A stretch of DNA of 12,786 bases from Chitinophagaceae bacterium (GTDB lineage: Bacteria; Bacteroidota; Bacteroidia; Chitinophagales; Chitinophagaceae): NCBI GenBank assembly GCA_947452875.1, contig CANGEZ010000033.1:1-12786 (forward strand). Direction: 5' to 3'. The notes under the pieces are model-generated. The model searched no databases, had not been told where the DNA came from, and saw nothing but the letters and a program-made list of their open reading frames with translations. Of this stretch, positions 1 to 7,540 are shown piece after piece; the first letter of the stretch is position 1; the number at the start of each line of letters is the position of its first letter. The position numbers and the translations under genes were made by a program.

Positions 1-1
1 T

Positions 2-1687
2 GGAAAAAACAGAGTTGCTGTAAATATCCAAATTGTTGGCTTTGTAACAGATATAAATGAATTGATAAAAAAGCAGTTTCTTTTAAATGATATTGTCTTG
101 CAAGAACCATCTATTACTTTTTCGAGTAATGAAGCTTATGAAGATAGAGTGGAGAATTCAGTACATCCTAAGATTCCTGAAATTAAAATTAATAGTATTG
201 TTGTTAATAATCCTGAAATTCATGCTGTAGCATTTGATGAGAAATTTCAGCCGTATTTGAATAAAATAAAATCCTTGATACAATTGAATGATATTTATCT
301 TAAAGACGATATTATTCAAGTTAACAATGGCAAAATAGAACTTACTGATATGAAGTTTTCGACGCCGAAAATTTCGTTGTCAGTTACAGCCGATGATATT
401 ATGAAATTATCATTAAGTAACATCAATTTTACATTAGGTAACAAACCAAATAAATCGAAATGGAGTTTTTTAATTGACACTTTATCTTCCAATAGTTTGT
501 CATTAAAGACTTCAAAAGATAGTTTGCAATCACAGACAATAATTATAAAAAATACATCACTATCTTCAATTCAAATCAACAATAGTAATGGATTTGCTCC
601 GTATGAATTGTTATCATCAAGCCCCGATTTTTCTATTCACTCATCTGTTGATATTTCAAACAATCAAAGTCGTTTTCATATTCAGAATTTGAATTTCAAA
701 AATAAAACTAGAGATCTTAAAATTGACAGTTTTGGTTTTAGACCATTAGCAGAGAAGTTTGATTTCGTAAAAATGAATGATTATCAAAAAGACTATCCTG
801 TGTTTAGTACTGGTGTTATCAAGGTGAATAATTTTAATCTACTTAAGTTATTCAAGGATTCTGTGTTTATGGCTGCCGATGTAAGCGTTTCTCATCCTGA
901 TTTATATATTTTTAAAGACAAAAGAAAGCCATTTAAGAAGGGGATATACAAGCCTTTACCAAGCGCTTTGTTGAAAAAAGTAAATTTCAAATTTGATATA
1001 GATTCTTTACACGTAAATGATGGTGCTGTAGTATATGAAGAATTGAATGAAAAGACGAATAAATCCGGAGTGGTTAAATTTTCTCATTTAGATGCGTTGG
1101 TTAATAATTTAAAAAACCACAATCACATCGAAACAGATAGTCTTCGTTTATACGTAACCGGTAATTTCATGGACAGTGCTAAAATTCGATTTAGATTGGC
1201 TGAATCATTTACTGATTCTTTACACACGTTTACTTATGGTTTGCGTTTTAGGCCTTTTGATTTTAAAATTTTGAATCCGATTTTAGAACCATTGATTTCG
1301 GCAAGAATTATTTCAGGTTCTTTGGATACATTAAGGGTAAATGCGATTGGGAGAGAACATATGTCGCATGGAAAAATGAAAATGTATTACAATGATTTGA
1401 AAATTCAGTATTTGAACAATGGAAGCGATTCTGTAAAAAATTTAAAATCAAGATTGATCAATTTTGTTGCCAACGACTTCCTGCTTAAAAGAAATAATAA
1501 AAAAGGGATAGGAATAGTTTATGCTGAAAGGGATAAAGAGCGTGGATTTGCAAACTATTGGCTTAAAATTGGTTTGAGTGGAGTAGTATCTAGCTCCGGA
1601 GTTAAAAAGAATAAAAAGGTTGAAAAAATATATCGCAACAAGTTAAAGAAAATGAAAGTTCCTGATATTCCTGATGTTGATTTATGA
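2..1687 (+). CDS. AsmA/DUF748-like envelope protein, 5'-truncated
   Basis: The reading frame is open from the left edge (GKNRVAVN... leads into the visible part), so the true start lies outside the window. The TTG at 62 is only an internal codon. About 561 residues remain. They form a long run of short alternating beta-strand segments rich in Asn, Ser, Lys and Ile, with recurring phrases of the type 'INSIVVNNPEI', 'LNDIYLKDDII' and 'FDIDSLHVNDGAVVYEE'. This pattern is typical of the repeating beta-groove of AsmA-like/DUF748 proteins, which are anchored in the inner membrane, extend into the periplasm and are implicated in lipid transport or outer-membrane homeostasis. The C-terminal part (IGIVYAERDKERGFANYW, then a Lys-rich tail) matches the usual end of Bacteroidota members, from memory. 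The N-terminal membrane anchor is not in the window. The gene converges with the HmuY-like gene and ends just before a strong hairpin. The family call is moderately secure; the precise function is unknown. Confidence 0.6.
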   Translation, partial: GKNRVAVNIQIVGFVTDINELIKKQFLLNDIVLQEPSITFSSNEAYEDRVENSVHPKIPEIKINSIVVNNPEIHAVAFDEKFQPYLNKIKSLIQLNDIYLKDDIIQVNNGKIELTDMKFSTPKISLSVTADDIMKLSLSNINFTLGNKPNKSKWSFLIDTLSSNSLSLKTSKDSLQSQTIIIKNTSLSSIQINNSNGFAPYELLSSSPDFSIHSSVDISNNQSRFHIQNLNFKNKTRDLKIDSFGFRPLAEKFDFVKMNDYQKDYPVFSTGVIKVNNFNLLKLFKDSVFMAADVSVSHPDLYIFKDKRKPFKKGIYKPLPSALLKKVNFKFDIDSLHVNDGAVVYEELNEKTNKSGVVKFSHLDALVNNLKNHNHIETDSLRLYVTGNFMDSAKIRFRLAESFTDSLHTFTYGLRFRPFDFKILNPILEPLISARIISGSLDTLRVNAIGREHMSHGKMKMYYNDLKIQYLNNGSDSVKNLKSRLINFVANDFLLKRNNKKGIGIVYAERDKERGFANYWLKIGLSGVVSSSGVKKNKKVEKIYRNKLKKMKVPDIPDVDL

Positions 1688-1692
1688 CAAAT

Positions 1693-1726
1693 AATAAAGC
1701 CGTAAACTTTTATTTACGGCTTTATT
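1693..1726. terminator. Bidirectional intrinsic terminator between convergent genes
   Basis: A perfect 14-bp inverted repeat (AATAAAGCCGTAAA at 1693-1706, its complement at 1713-1726) encloses a 6-nt loop. The A/T ends of the stem give a U-rich tract on either strand. It lies 5 nt after the stop of the plus-strand AsmA-like gene and 21 nt beyond the stop of the minus-strand HmuY-like gene, so it can serve both. Confidence 0.85.
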
Positions 1727-1747
1727 GTTTTGGATTATTTTATCAAA

Positions 1748-2329
1748 TTAGAAGGTAGTAGAACCATTGCTTTGATAAGTATAACGGAAAGTATAATATA
1801 GAATAGTTGGTGCAGGAGGGTTGCCAACCAATCCGCCATAAGTAACAGATAACAATTCCATCTTCGCATAATGAGAACCATCAGCAGTTTTAAAAATAAA
1901 TACTTTTCCTGCTTTTGGAGTAAATGCATGTGTAGTTGGATTGTAGTCATACCAACTGCCGTCTTTTATAGCTCTTGCTGAAGCTGTTGTGTCATAAGCA
2001 TATCCAGTTGTTGGTGCTGATGTAGTCGCATCAAATGTTCCATCTTGCAATATCGCCCCTGCATTGCCTGGTCCGCCTGCATGACTGTTTACGATGAAAT
2101 TGGTAAATCTGATTCCGAAATCCCAGTTGGCGCTAGCAGAATCTGTATTGGCTACTACACTTGAATCACTGAATTTGAATAGTGTGAAATTGTCGGTGCC
2201 CATTGGATCAAATGCTACACTGATGGTTTTGGTTCCGGTTACAATTGTTGGAACTACAGCAGGTGTTTCTTTTTGACAAGCAGAAAATGTTACGGCAGCA
2301 ACTGCACATAAAAACAAAACTTTTTTCAT
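1748..2329 (-). CDS. HmuY-like lipoprotein (putative heme-binding)
   Basis: A 193-aa exported lipoprotein. The signal sequence starts MKKVLFLCAV and ends in a lipobox FSAC with Cys18. The body matches the HmuY family pattern: a FKFSDSS segment (51-57), NWDFGIRFTNF (69-78), an NS.AGGPGNAGA glycine-rich stretch (81-92), WYDYNPTTH (126-134), then KVFIFKTADGSHYAKMELL (142-160) and a closing YYTFRY segment. HmuY proteins are surface hemophore-like lipoproteins that pass heme to a TonB-dependent receptor; in Porphyromonas gingivalis two His residues hold the iron. His83, His134 and His153 are candidate ligands here, but I cannot align them to the known ones. The gene starts 10 nt after the TonB receptor stop, so the two are almost certainly co-transcribed. 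Some family members may bind ligands other than heme. Confidence 0.78.
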   Translation of the reverse strand: MKKVLFLCAVAAVTFSACQKETPAVVPTIVTGTKTISVAFDPMGTDNFTLFKFSDSSVVANTDSASANWDFGIRFTNFIVNSHAGGPGNAGAILQDGTFDATTSAPTTGYAYDTTASARAIKDGSWYDYNPTTHAFTPKAGKVFIFKTADGSHYAKMELLSVTYGGLVGNPPAPTILYYTFRYTYQSNGSTTF

Positions 2330-2339
2330 AATTGATTTT

Positions 2340-4472
2340 TTAGTGTTTATTAAATAGATGATTAAATGAGTAATTGATATTGATAAAATATATTCTTCCT
2401 GAAATGTCAGGCATCTGAATTGGGTTGATGTAATTCAAGATATTATCGATTCCTATTTGAATTCCTAAATTCTTTTTGATCATTTTTTCCGCAGCAAATT
2501 TTAAATTCCAGAAACCATTTACCATCTCTCTGTTGTCATCGATAATGTTATTTCCATTTACATCACTATATCCGTATTTGCCTCTGTAAATAGCTCTTAA
2601 GAAAACATTGGTATTTTTGTTTTCCCACAATAGTTTGCAATTAAAACTATTTTTTGAACGATTGCTCAATCCAAAATAATCAGATTTAGAAACGGTTGTT
2701 GTTTGAAAAGTAACAGGGTCTCTTTTATAAACCTTTCCATCTTTTATTTGCTGAATTATATTTTTGTCTTTGGCTTCGAGATATTGATAACCAATAGAAA
2801 GCTGCAACGATTTTGATAATTTCAGTTTTGAATCTAACTCTGCTCCTTGTGTGAATATGCTATTGATATTGTGATAACTGTAAATACTTCTTGAATTTGT
2901 TTTTTTGAATGGTAATAAATAAACATCAATAAGGTTGTTGATATCGTTTCTAAAAATGCCTATTTCTGTGGAGAAGTTTGATTGGTTGTATTTGACACCA
3001 ATATGAGTGCCGAAAGATTTTTCAGGAAGTAAAGGTATTGTTTGTAAATAAGGACTAATGTTTGCACCGGCTTCAAGTTCTCCTTGTTGTTGTAAGGTTT
3101 GCAATGCAGATGATAATATTTGATTACCGATTAATGAATAACCAATTTGACTATTATAGAAATTGAGGTACATATGCCTGAAGTCAGGAGCTTTGAAGCC
3201 ATAGCCCGCAGATGCAGTGAATTTCCATTTGCTATTGGCCTTGTAGGCAAATGCAATTCTTGGACTTATATTCCAATCATAGTCTGTTCTTTTGTCTGCT
3301 CTGGCTCCTGCAATGAGGGTAATTTTATGTTGAAGCATGAACCATTCATTTTGTAAGAAAGAATAAGTGGTTAATAAACTCTGTTTCCCTGAATATCTGG
3401 ATGCGTCTATGTTTTCAAAGTAAGTTCCTATACCTCCAATTAACTTTGATTTTTCAGAATTATGTTCGATTTGAATCTCCGGTTTAATTATGGTTTGTAT
3501 AAAACTTGTTTCATCAAATCGAAAGTCTGTTGATACTAGATTGGCAAAAGATTTATTGGAATAGTTATCGTAGAAGGTCCTGAGAAAAAGATTTGTTTTT
3601 GCTGATGTGCTTATTTTAAACTGAACAAATGCTGTATTGTCTTTTTCTGTCGTATATCCTTTCACGATAGCAGGTGCAGATTGCCAGTTTATCATATAGT
3701 TGCAATCTTGTTTTGAATCGAATTTTCTTAATGAAAATAACAATTCAGCTTTTTTACTGAATTGATGAGTTAATTTTAAATTGGAGTTCCAGTCTCTTGA
3801 AGGATCAATTGTTTTACCATAAGTTATAGGATCAAGGTCATAACCATTTGTAGTGTATCTGTTAACAAAAAACTGTAATCCTGTTTTTTGAATTTGATTA
3901 GCGTAGGAAACTGTTTGAGAAAAAGTATTATTGTTTTCCGCATGAACTTGAATGTCTACTTTTTCTGACGCGGGTAAATCAGTTATAATATTTATTACAC
4001 CGGCAAGGGCTTCACTTCCGTATAGGCTTGAAGATGGTCCTTTTACAATTTCAATTTGTTTGATGTTTCCTGTTGCGATTCTTCCCAATTTTAAAATGCC
4101 GGCATTTCTACCTACTAGAGGCTCTCCATCTATTAAAACAGCTGTGTATGCAGGGTCAAGCCCCAGCATTTGTATTCCTTGTCCAAAGGGATTTGGATAA
4201 CCATTTAGTGAAGTGGCAAGGTTACTATTTACAACTGTAACTCCAGTAAGTTCTTGTAAGATGTCTTGTAATTTTAAATAGCCAGTTTCTTTTATATATT
4301 TTTTCGAAACAATTTTAGTTGGAACGGCTACATTGCCTAGCTGTGTTGCAGTTCTTGTTGAAGTAACAACAATTTCTGAAAGTGTATCATTATCAAAACC
4401 AACTTTTTTCTTTTGCGAAAATGCAGTTGTGCAAGTAGTTAAAATAATAAATAATGTAATAATGCGCCTCAT
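2340..4472 (-). CDS. TonB-dependent outer-membrane receptor (HmuR-like, putative heme)
   Basis: A complete 710-aa receptor. A signal peptide ending AFS-Q (about 1-19) is followed by a TonB-box-like stretch DTLSEIVVT (29-37). The plug domain (about 43-165) contains LQDILQELTGV, IDGEPLVGR and the hallmark EIVKGPSSSLYGSEALAGVINI (split here at residues 141-162). The rest is a beta-barrel ending in an alternating strand IYFININYSF. It lacks the N-terminal carboxypeptidase-regulatory-like domain seen in SusC-type receptors, which fits a metal or heme receptor. A FKAPDFRH segment (426-433) resembles the FRAP box with nearby His of heme receptors, and LLPEKS (481-486) sits where the later conserved box is expected. 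The HmuY-like gene follows directly, which supports a heme-uptake pair, although the order is the reverse of P. gingivalis hmuYR and no hmuSTUV-type genes are present. Substrate is inferred, not shown. Confidence 0.85.
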   Translation of the reverse strand: MRRIITLFIILTTCTTAFSQKKKVGFDNDTLSEIVVTSTRTATQLGNVAVPTKIVSKKYIKETGYLKLQDILQELTGVTVVNSNLATSLNGYPNPFGQGIQMLGLDPAYTAVLIDGEPLVGRNAGILKLGRIATGNIKQIEIVKGPSSSLYGSEALAGVINIITDLPASEKVDIQVHAENNNTFSQTVSYANQIQKTGLQFFVNRYTTNGYDLDPITYGKTIDPSRDWNSNLKLTHQFSKKAELLFSLRKFDSKQDCNYMINWQSAPAIVKGYTTEKDNTAFVQFKISTSAKTNLFLRTFYDNYSNKSFANLVSTDFRFDETSFIQTIIKPEIQIEHNSEKSKLIGGIGTYFENIDASRYSGKQSLLTTYSFLQNEWFMLQHKITLIAGARADKRTDYDWNISPRIAFAYKANSKWKFTASAGYGFKAPDFRHMYLNFYNSQIGYSLIGNQILSSALQTLQQQGELEAGANISPYLQTIPLLPEKSFGTHIGVKYNQSNFSTEIGIFRNDINNLIDVYLLPFKKTNSRSIYSYHNINSIFTQGAELDSKLKLSKSLQLSIGYQYLEAKDKNIIQQIKDGKVYKRDPVTFQTTTVSKSDYFGLSNRSKNSFNCKLLWENKNTNVFLRAIYRGKYGYSDVNGNNIIDDNREMVNGFWNLKFAAEKMIKKNLGIQIGIDNILNYINPIQMPDISGRIYFININYSFNHLFNKH

Positions 4473-4550
4473 GATAAATTGGACGCAAATATCAATCCAT
4501 GAAGTCAGAGAAATATCATGGAAATGTCATTAAAACGAAGCTTTTAAAAA

Positions 4551-4567
4551 ATGACATAACGATGACA
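4551..4567 (-). promoter_or_regulatory. Tandem TGTCAT direct repeats, Pho-box-like operator
   Basis: On the minus strand TGTCAT occurs twice in the same orientation, at 4567-4562 and 4556-4551, exactly 11 bp apart and so on the same helix face. The enterobacterial PhoB box has the same arrangement (two TGTCA half-sites, 11-bp period). The site lies 79-95 bp upstream of the TonB receptor ATG. A third copy in inverted orientation (4524-4531) forms an inverted repeat with the nearer one (4550-4557). Binding by a response regulator is inference; the Bacteroidota consensus may differ. Confidence 0.45.
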
Positions 4568-4580
4568 AAGGAAGTCTTTT

Positions 4581-4620
4581 GAAAATAAAAAAAAGGCTGC
4601 CTCGTTTTTGAGACAGCCTT
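4581..4620 (-). terminator. Intrinsic terminator after the Rieske gene
   Basis: Arms AAGGCTGcCTC (4593-4603) and GAGaCAGCCTT (4610-4620) pair over 10 of 11 positions around a 6-nt loop. On the minus strand the stem is followed by a run of about eight T residues (4592 downwards). It sits 20 nt past the Rieske gene stop, closing the six-gene run and separating it from the TonB receptor. Confidence 0.9.
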
Positions 4621-4640
4621 CAAGAAAATTATCAAAAGAA

Positions 4641-5048
4641 TTATCCATTTACCCTTACCATATTTCCGGTAACTGTTACTGTATATTGTTTTAATGCAGT
4701 TGAAGCTGGGCCGGCTGTTACACCTCCTGACGTATTAAAAGTTGCACCATGTCGAGGGCAATAAAATCTGTTATTATTGCTTTGATATTGTACCGTAGCA
4801 CCTTCGTGTGTGCATGACTGAGACACAGCGATAATTGAGCCAGATGTAGTTTTTGCCAGAATTATTCCGTTAATATAAACATAACCACCTGCAGTGCCTA
4901 AAGCAACATAAGCAGGTTGTGTAATATCAATAGTAAAATCAACTGTAGGTCCAGAAGGACTTTCATTTTTGCACCCACCTAAGCATGCAGATAAAGCAAT
5001 AGAAGCAGCTGAAAATCCGAGTGCGGATAGGAATTCTTTTCTGTCCAT
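4641..5048 (-). CDS. Rieske [2Fe-2S] lipoprotein
   Basis: A 135-aa exported Rieske protein. Cluster ligands are visible as CTH (Cys79, His81) and YCPRHG (Cys97, His100), the standard CxH...CxxH pair with 15 residues between. The fold continues with GATFNTSGGVTAGPA and a closing beta-hairpin ending MVRVNG. The N-terminus begins MDRKEFLSALGFSAASIAL and ends in a lipobox LSAC (Cys22). The start resembles Bacteroidota 'RxEFL' Tat-like leaders but has Arg-Lys instead of twin Arg, so export as a Sec or Tat lipoprotein is open. It has only the small Rieske domain, without a transmembrane anchor or oxygenase catalytic domain, so it is likely an electron carrier on a membrane surface. It starts 3 nt after the DUF5777 stop and is the last gene of the run. 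Confidence 0.88.
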   Translation of the reverse strand: MDRKEFLSALGFSAASIALSACLGGCKNESPSGPTVDFTIDITQPAYVALGTAGGYVYINGIILAKTTSGSIIAVSQSCTHEGATVQYQSNNNRFYCPRHGATFNTSGGVTAGPASTALKQYTVTVTGNMVRVNG

Positions 5049-5051
5049 AGT

Positions 5052-6014
5052 TTAGTTTTTAGTAGTGTGTAATTCTTTTTTCTTAGATACTGTAAATACT
5101 CTAGATAAGTTAAATCCAAATCTGATTTCACCTTTACCCCATTTGTTTGAAGTATTGGTGATAAAGGCTTTTTCATTCATACCAGTAGAGTTTGAGAAAT
5201 GTAATTGAAATACGTGGCCACCCGTTTCGATATCAAATCCAATAGATAATGGGTTTACATAATTATCAATTTGAAGTGGGCCATTATTGTTATCACCTTC
5301 ACTTTCAAAGAATAAGTTTTTACTTAATTTTTTGAGTATGTAATGATAATCTACTACGAATGCAGTTCTTTTTGAAATTTTCAATCTGGCTCCTGTTCCA
5401 ACAGCGAAAACATCATTAACATCAAATTGAGTTGGTACAATATTTAAGTGGACATGAGTAGGAGAAATTTGCCAACTGAAAGCTTCTGTAAATTTTCGGC
5501 CCACAATTACCTGATTGTAATAAGCTAGTCTGCTACTGAAATAATTTGTCCTGGTTGGGTCTGCCCAAGGGGTACTATTCAATGTCATGCCTGTTACAAG
5601 CACAACTGAAACAGGAGAGTGGTGCTTACCACCGACAGATTGATGAACAACTCTGTATTTGATAAATCCATCATATTCTTTTCCAACATTGCTTCTACCT
5701 ATTCCTATAGTTAAATTATCAGTCAGGCCATAATCAAATCCCAAACGCATATTGGCTTGGTCTAACCCATAAAAATTATTAATGCCAGAATTGATCAATC
5801 CAAATCTGTGTAGAATTCTTGTATCAAGAACTCCTTTGCCAATAAATTCCATTGAGTGGCCATTAATGACACGGCTAGATTTAAATGCATTATTTATATA
5901 CTGTTTTGGATTTTTATCTTCTAATCCAGAAAGCAGATCATCTTGTGCAAAAGCGGATTTAAAACAAATTATTGATAACAGTAAAGCAGCAATTTTGATT
6001 TTATTATTTTTCAT
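5052..6014 (-). CDS. DUF5777 family beta-barrel protein
   Basis: A 320-aa protein with a cleavable signal peptide (residues 1-23, ending AFA-Q). The conserved block of the DUF5777 family is recognisable: a GHSMEFIGKGVLDTRILHRFG-type stretch (about 53-73), then NNFYGLDQANMRLGFDYG, LTIGIGRSN and YDGFIKYRVVHQ. The rest is alternating strands typical of an outer-membrane barrel, including VHLNIVPTQFDVNDVFAVGTG and a final GEIRFGFNLSRVF strand followed by a short charged tail. The family has no established function to my knowledge; placement in the outer membrane is a prediction. It starts 4 nt after the YceI gene and runs into the Rieske gene 3 nt later, so the three are tightly co-transcribed. 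A role as the outer-membrane component of a redox module is inference. Confidence 0.8.
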   Translation of the reverse strand: MKNNKIKIAALLLSIICFKSAFAQDDLLSGLEDKNPKQYINNAFKSSRVINGHSMEFIGKGVLDTRILHRFGLINSGINNFYGLDQANMRLGFDYGLTDNLTIGIGRSNVGKEYDGFIKYRVVHQSVGGKHHSPVSVVLVTGMTLNSTPWADPTRTNYFSSRLAYYNQVIVGRKFTEAFSWQISPTHVHLNIVPTQFDVNDVFAVGTGARLKISKRTAFVVDYHYILKKLSKNLFFESEGDNNNGPLQIDNYVNPLSIGFDIETGGHVFQLHFSNSTGMNEKAFITNTSNKWGKGEIRFGFNLSRVFTVSKKKELHTTKN

Positions 6015-6018
6015 TTTG

Positions 6019-6573
6019 TTATTTTGATGACGTGTAAGTACAATTGATTTTTATTTTGGCTGTTTTTGATAATTTATCTTTAACAACGCCTGGAATAGCG
6101 ATTTTATAATCATCCAGGGTTACAGTAAATTCTGAAGATGCATCAACTGATTCACCTTTTACAACTAATGAGCCTTTGGTTTCAACTTCGTTTTTAACAC
6201 CATGGATTTCTAAAGTACCTTTCACAATTACGGGATATGTGCCGTCTTTTGCGAAATTCACTTTATCAAGGTTTGTTATTTTTCCTTTGAAAGTTGATTT
6301 AGGAAACTTGTCGCTTTCCATATAATTTTCATTGAAATGTTCTTGCAATAACTGGCTCCAAAATTCGAATCCTTTTATCAGGATGGAGAACTGCATATCT
6401 CCGGTCGCAGGATTTAAAGCGCTGAGTACAGACTTATTCGTTCCAGTAATGTCTTCTATACCAGTTCCGGCGTCAAACCAAGCTTTACCGGTTTTTGTTG
6501 TTAATAGTTTCGTTTGTGCATTGATGTTATTGAATGAAATAACTGCTAATGCGAGAATGATTATTTTTTTCAT
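6019..6573 (-). CDS. YceI family periplasmic protein
   Basis: A 184-aa protein with a signal peptide ending NINA-Q (about 1-19) and a single YceI domain. Family hallmarks are the HFNENYMESDKFPKSTFKG segment (79-97), close to the common pattern HF...Y.E..KYP...F, and KGTLEIHGVK (118-127). YceI proteins have a lipocalin-like barrel that binds a long polyisoprenoid chain, in some structures a quinone-like ligand. The only Cys in the mature protein is Cys178. It is followed 4 nt later by DUF5777. The gene upstream ends 79 nt away, with no convincing terminator or promoter in the gap. The link to quinone or redox chemistry comes from the family and the Rieske/cytochrome neighbours, not from this sequence. 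Confidence 0.88.
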   Translation of the reverse strand: MKKIIILALAVISFNNINAQTKLLTTKTGKAWFDAGTGIEDITGTNKSVLSALNPATGDMQFSILIKGFEFWSQLLQEHFNENYMESDKFPKSTFKGKITNLDKVNFAKDGTYPVIVKGTLEIHGVKNEVETKGSLVVKGESVDASSEFTVTLDDYKIAIPGVVKDKLSKTAKIKINCTYTSSK

Positions 6574-6652
6574 TTTTATATTTTTTCAAGTTTTAAATAG
6601 AACGTACAATTGAATGGGTTAAACTGAAAGATTTCAAAATAACCAATGATAT

Positions 6653-7117
6653 TTAATGATTGACACTACAGGTTTTTAATTGGGCAATTTTATCACTAGG
6701 AATCAAATCCATTCCGTCATCAGCATTATTGTAGCCTTCAGCTCCTGAATAAATTCCTTTTATATCAACCATGCCTCCGAGTTTGATGCTTGACTTTATT
6801 TTATCGAATTCTGTGCTATCGAAACTGCAATTGATTAGTTTTGCTTCTCCAGCTTCAATGAAAATATGATTGTTAGTAATGTCAATTTCCTTTACTACTC
6901 CCTTTACAGCAATATTCTTATTGTTGAAAATCGAATCTGTTGCATGGAAGTTACTGTCTAGAGCATTGAATAATTCAGTGGCTGAGAATATTTTAACAGG
7001 GTTAGAATCGGCTGCAGTTAATGGTTTTTTTGTTATTACGTAAAAAACAACAATGGCTGATACTAATCCTATAACAAAAAGACTGAGCAGTATTTTTTTC
7101 CATTTTTTCATAATCAT
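6653..7117 (-). CDS. Membrane-anchored OB-fold (tRNA_anti-like) protein
   Basis: A 154-aa protein with a short basic N-terminus, one transmembrane segment (about 9-29) and a compact beta-rich domain (about 43-148). The region AVKGVVKEIDITNNHIFIEAG, then LINCSFD, IKLGGMVDIKGIYSGAEG and MDLIPSDKIAQL has the strand order of the exported OB-fold proteins grouped as tRNA_anti-like; nucleic-acid binding is not expected for this form. A single N-terminal anchor plus an OB-fold is also the layout of the heme chaperone CcmE, but the HxxxY heme site of CcmE is not seen. His84, Cys97, Cys150 and His154 are potential ligands. The first ATG overlaps the upstream stop (TAATG), so I chose it over the ATG two codons later. 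Function unknown. Confidence 0.65.
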   Translation of the reverse strand: MIMKKWKKILLSLFVIGLVSAIVVFYVITKKPLTAADSNPVKIFSATELFNALDSNFHATDSIFNNKNIAVKGVVKEIDITNNHIFIEAGEAKLINCSFDSTEFDKIKSSIKLGGMVDIKGIYSGAEGYNNADDGMDLIPSDKIAQLKTCSVNH

Positions 7118-7485
7118 TAATTATTGGGTGTGCCAGCATTGATCCAGCATTGTAATGCTAAAATTTCGTTTGAAGATAGGGGTGCGCCTGGAGGCATTGA
7201 TTTATCAATAATACAACGCTGATTTATCCTGCCAGCTGACGCGGCAACCTGTGTGTGATTTTCAAGCACAACACCTGCTGCTGCTGTACCTGCATCATGG
7301 CACCCTGAATAGGCACATTTACTTTGCATCAACGGGCTGATAGCTGTACTGTATTTAGAATCTATTGTACTGCAGTCTACATTGCTTCCATAAAGTAAAT
7401 CTTCTTTGTCATAGTAACAGCTACTTACAACTATTGAAACACAAGCAATAGCCAGCATAGAGAAAAGAAATTTTTTCGAATTCAT
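7117..7485 (-). CDS. Small cytochrome-c-like lipoprotein with CX4CH motif
   Basis: A 122-aa lipoprotein. The signal sequence ends in lipobox VSSC (Cys23). The mature part carries one cytochrome-c-like domain: ISPLMQSKCAYSGCHDAG holds Cys57, Cys62 and His63, a CX4CH heme motif rather than CXXCH. Met97 in the KSMPPG segment is the likely second axial ligand, and the domain closes with the helix ILALQCWINAG. Extra cysteines are Cys38, Cys91 and Cys113. The RINQRC...MPP stretch (86-99) closely parallels RINVRC...MPP in the lipoprotein after plsX (9810-10388), so these are paralogues. It starts 55 nt after the SprB-repeat gene, and its stop overlaps the next start by one base (TAATG), indicating translational coupling. 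Heme attachment at the wider motif is plausible from family knowledge but not shown. Confidence 0.75.
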   Translation of the reverse strand: MNSKKFLFSMLAIACVSIVVSSCYYDKEDLLYGSNVDCSTIDSKYSTAISPLMQSKCAYSGCHDAGTAAAGVVLENHTQVAASAGRINQRCIIDKSMPPGAPLSSNEILALQCWINAGTPNN

Positions 7486-7540
7486 TTTGCTTTGTTTTGA
7501 GAATTTTAAAATTGTTTTTTTATTTAAAGTTAGGCGAATT

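Noticed and set aside
1735..1950. Open frame on the minus strand overlapping the HmuY-like gene
   Set aside because: It lies out of frame inside a well-supported lipoprotein gene and shows no family features.
4566..4573. TTCCTTTG shared on the minus strand by the receptor and SprB-repeat upstream regions (also at 9657-9664)
   Set aside because: It departs from TAnnTTTG at the conserved A, lacks a -33 partner, and in the first case overlaps the TGTCAT repeats, so it is not called as a promoter.
6574..6652. Weak GGTTA/TAACC inverted repeat between the OB-fold and YceI genes
   Set aside because: The five-base arms are 18 nt apart and no T run follows, so I do not call a terminator or split the operon here.
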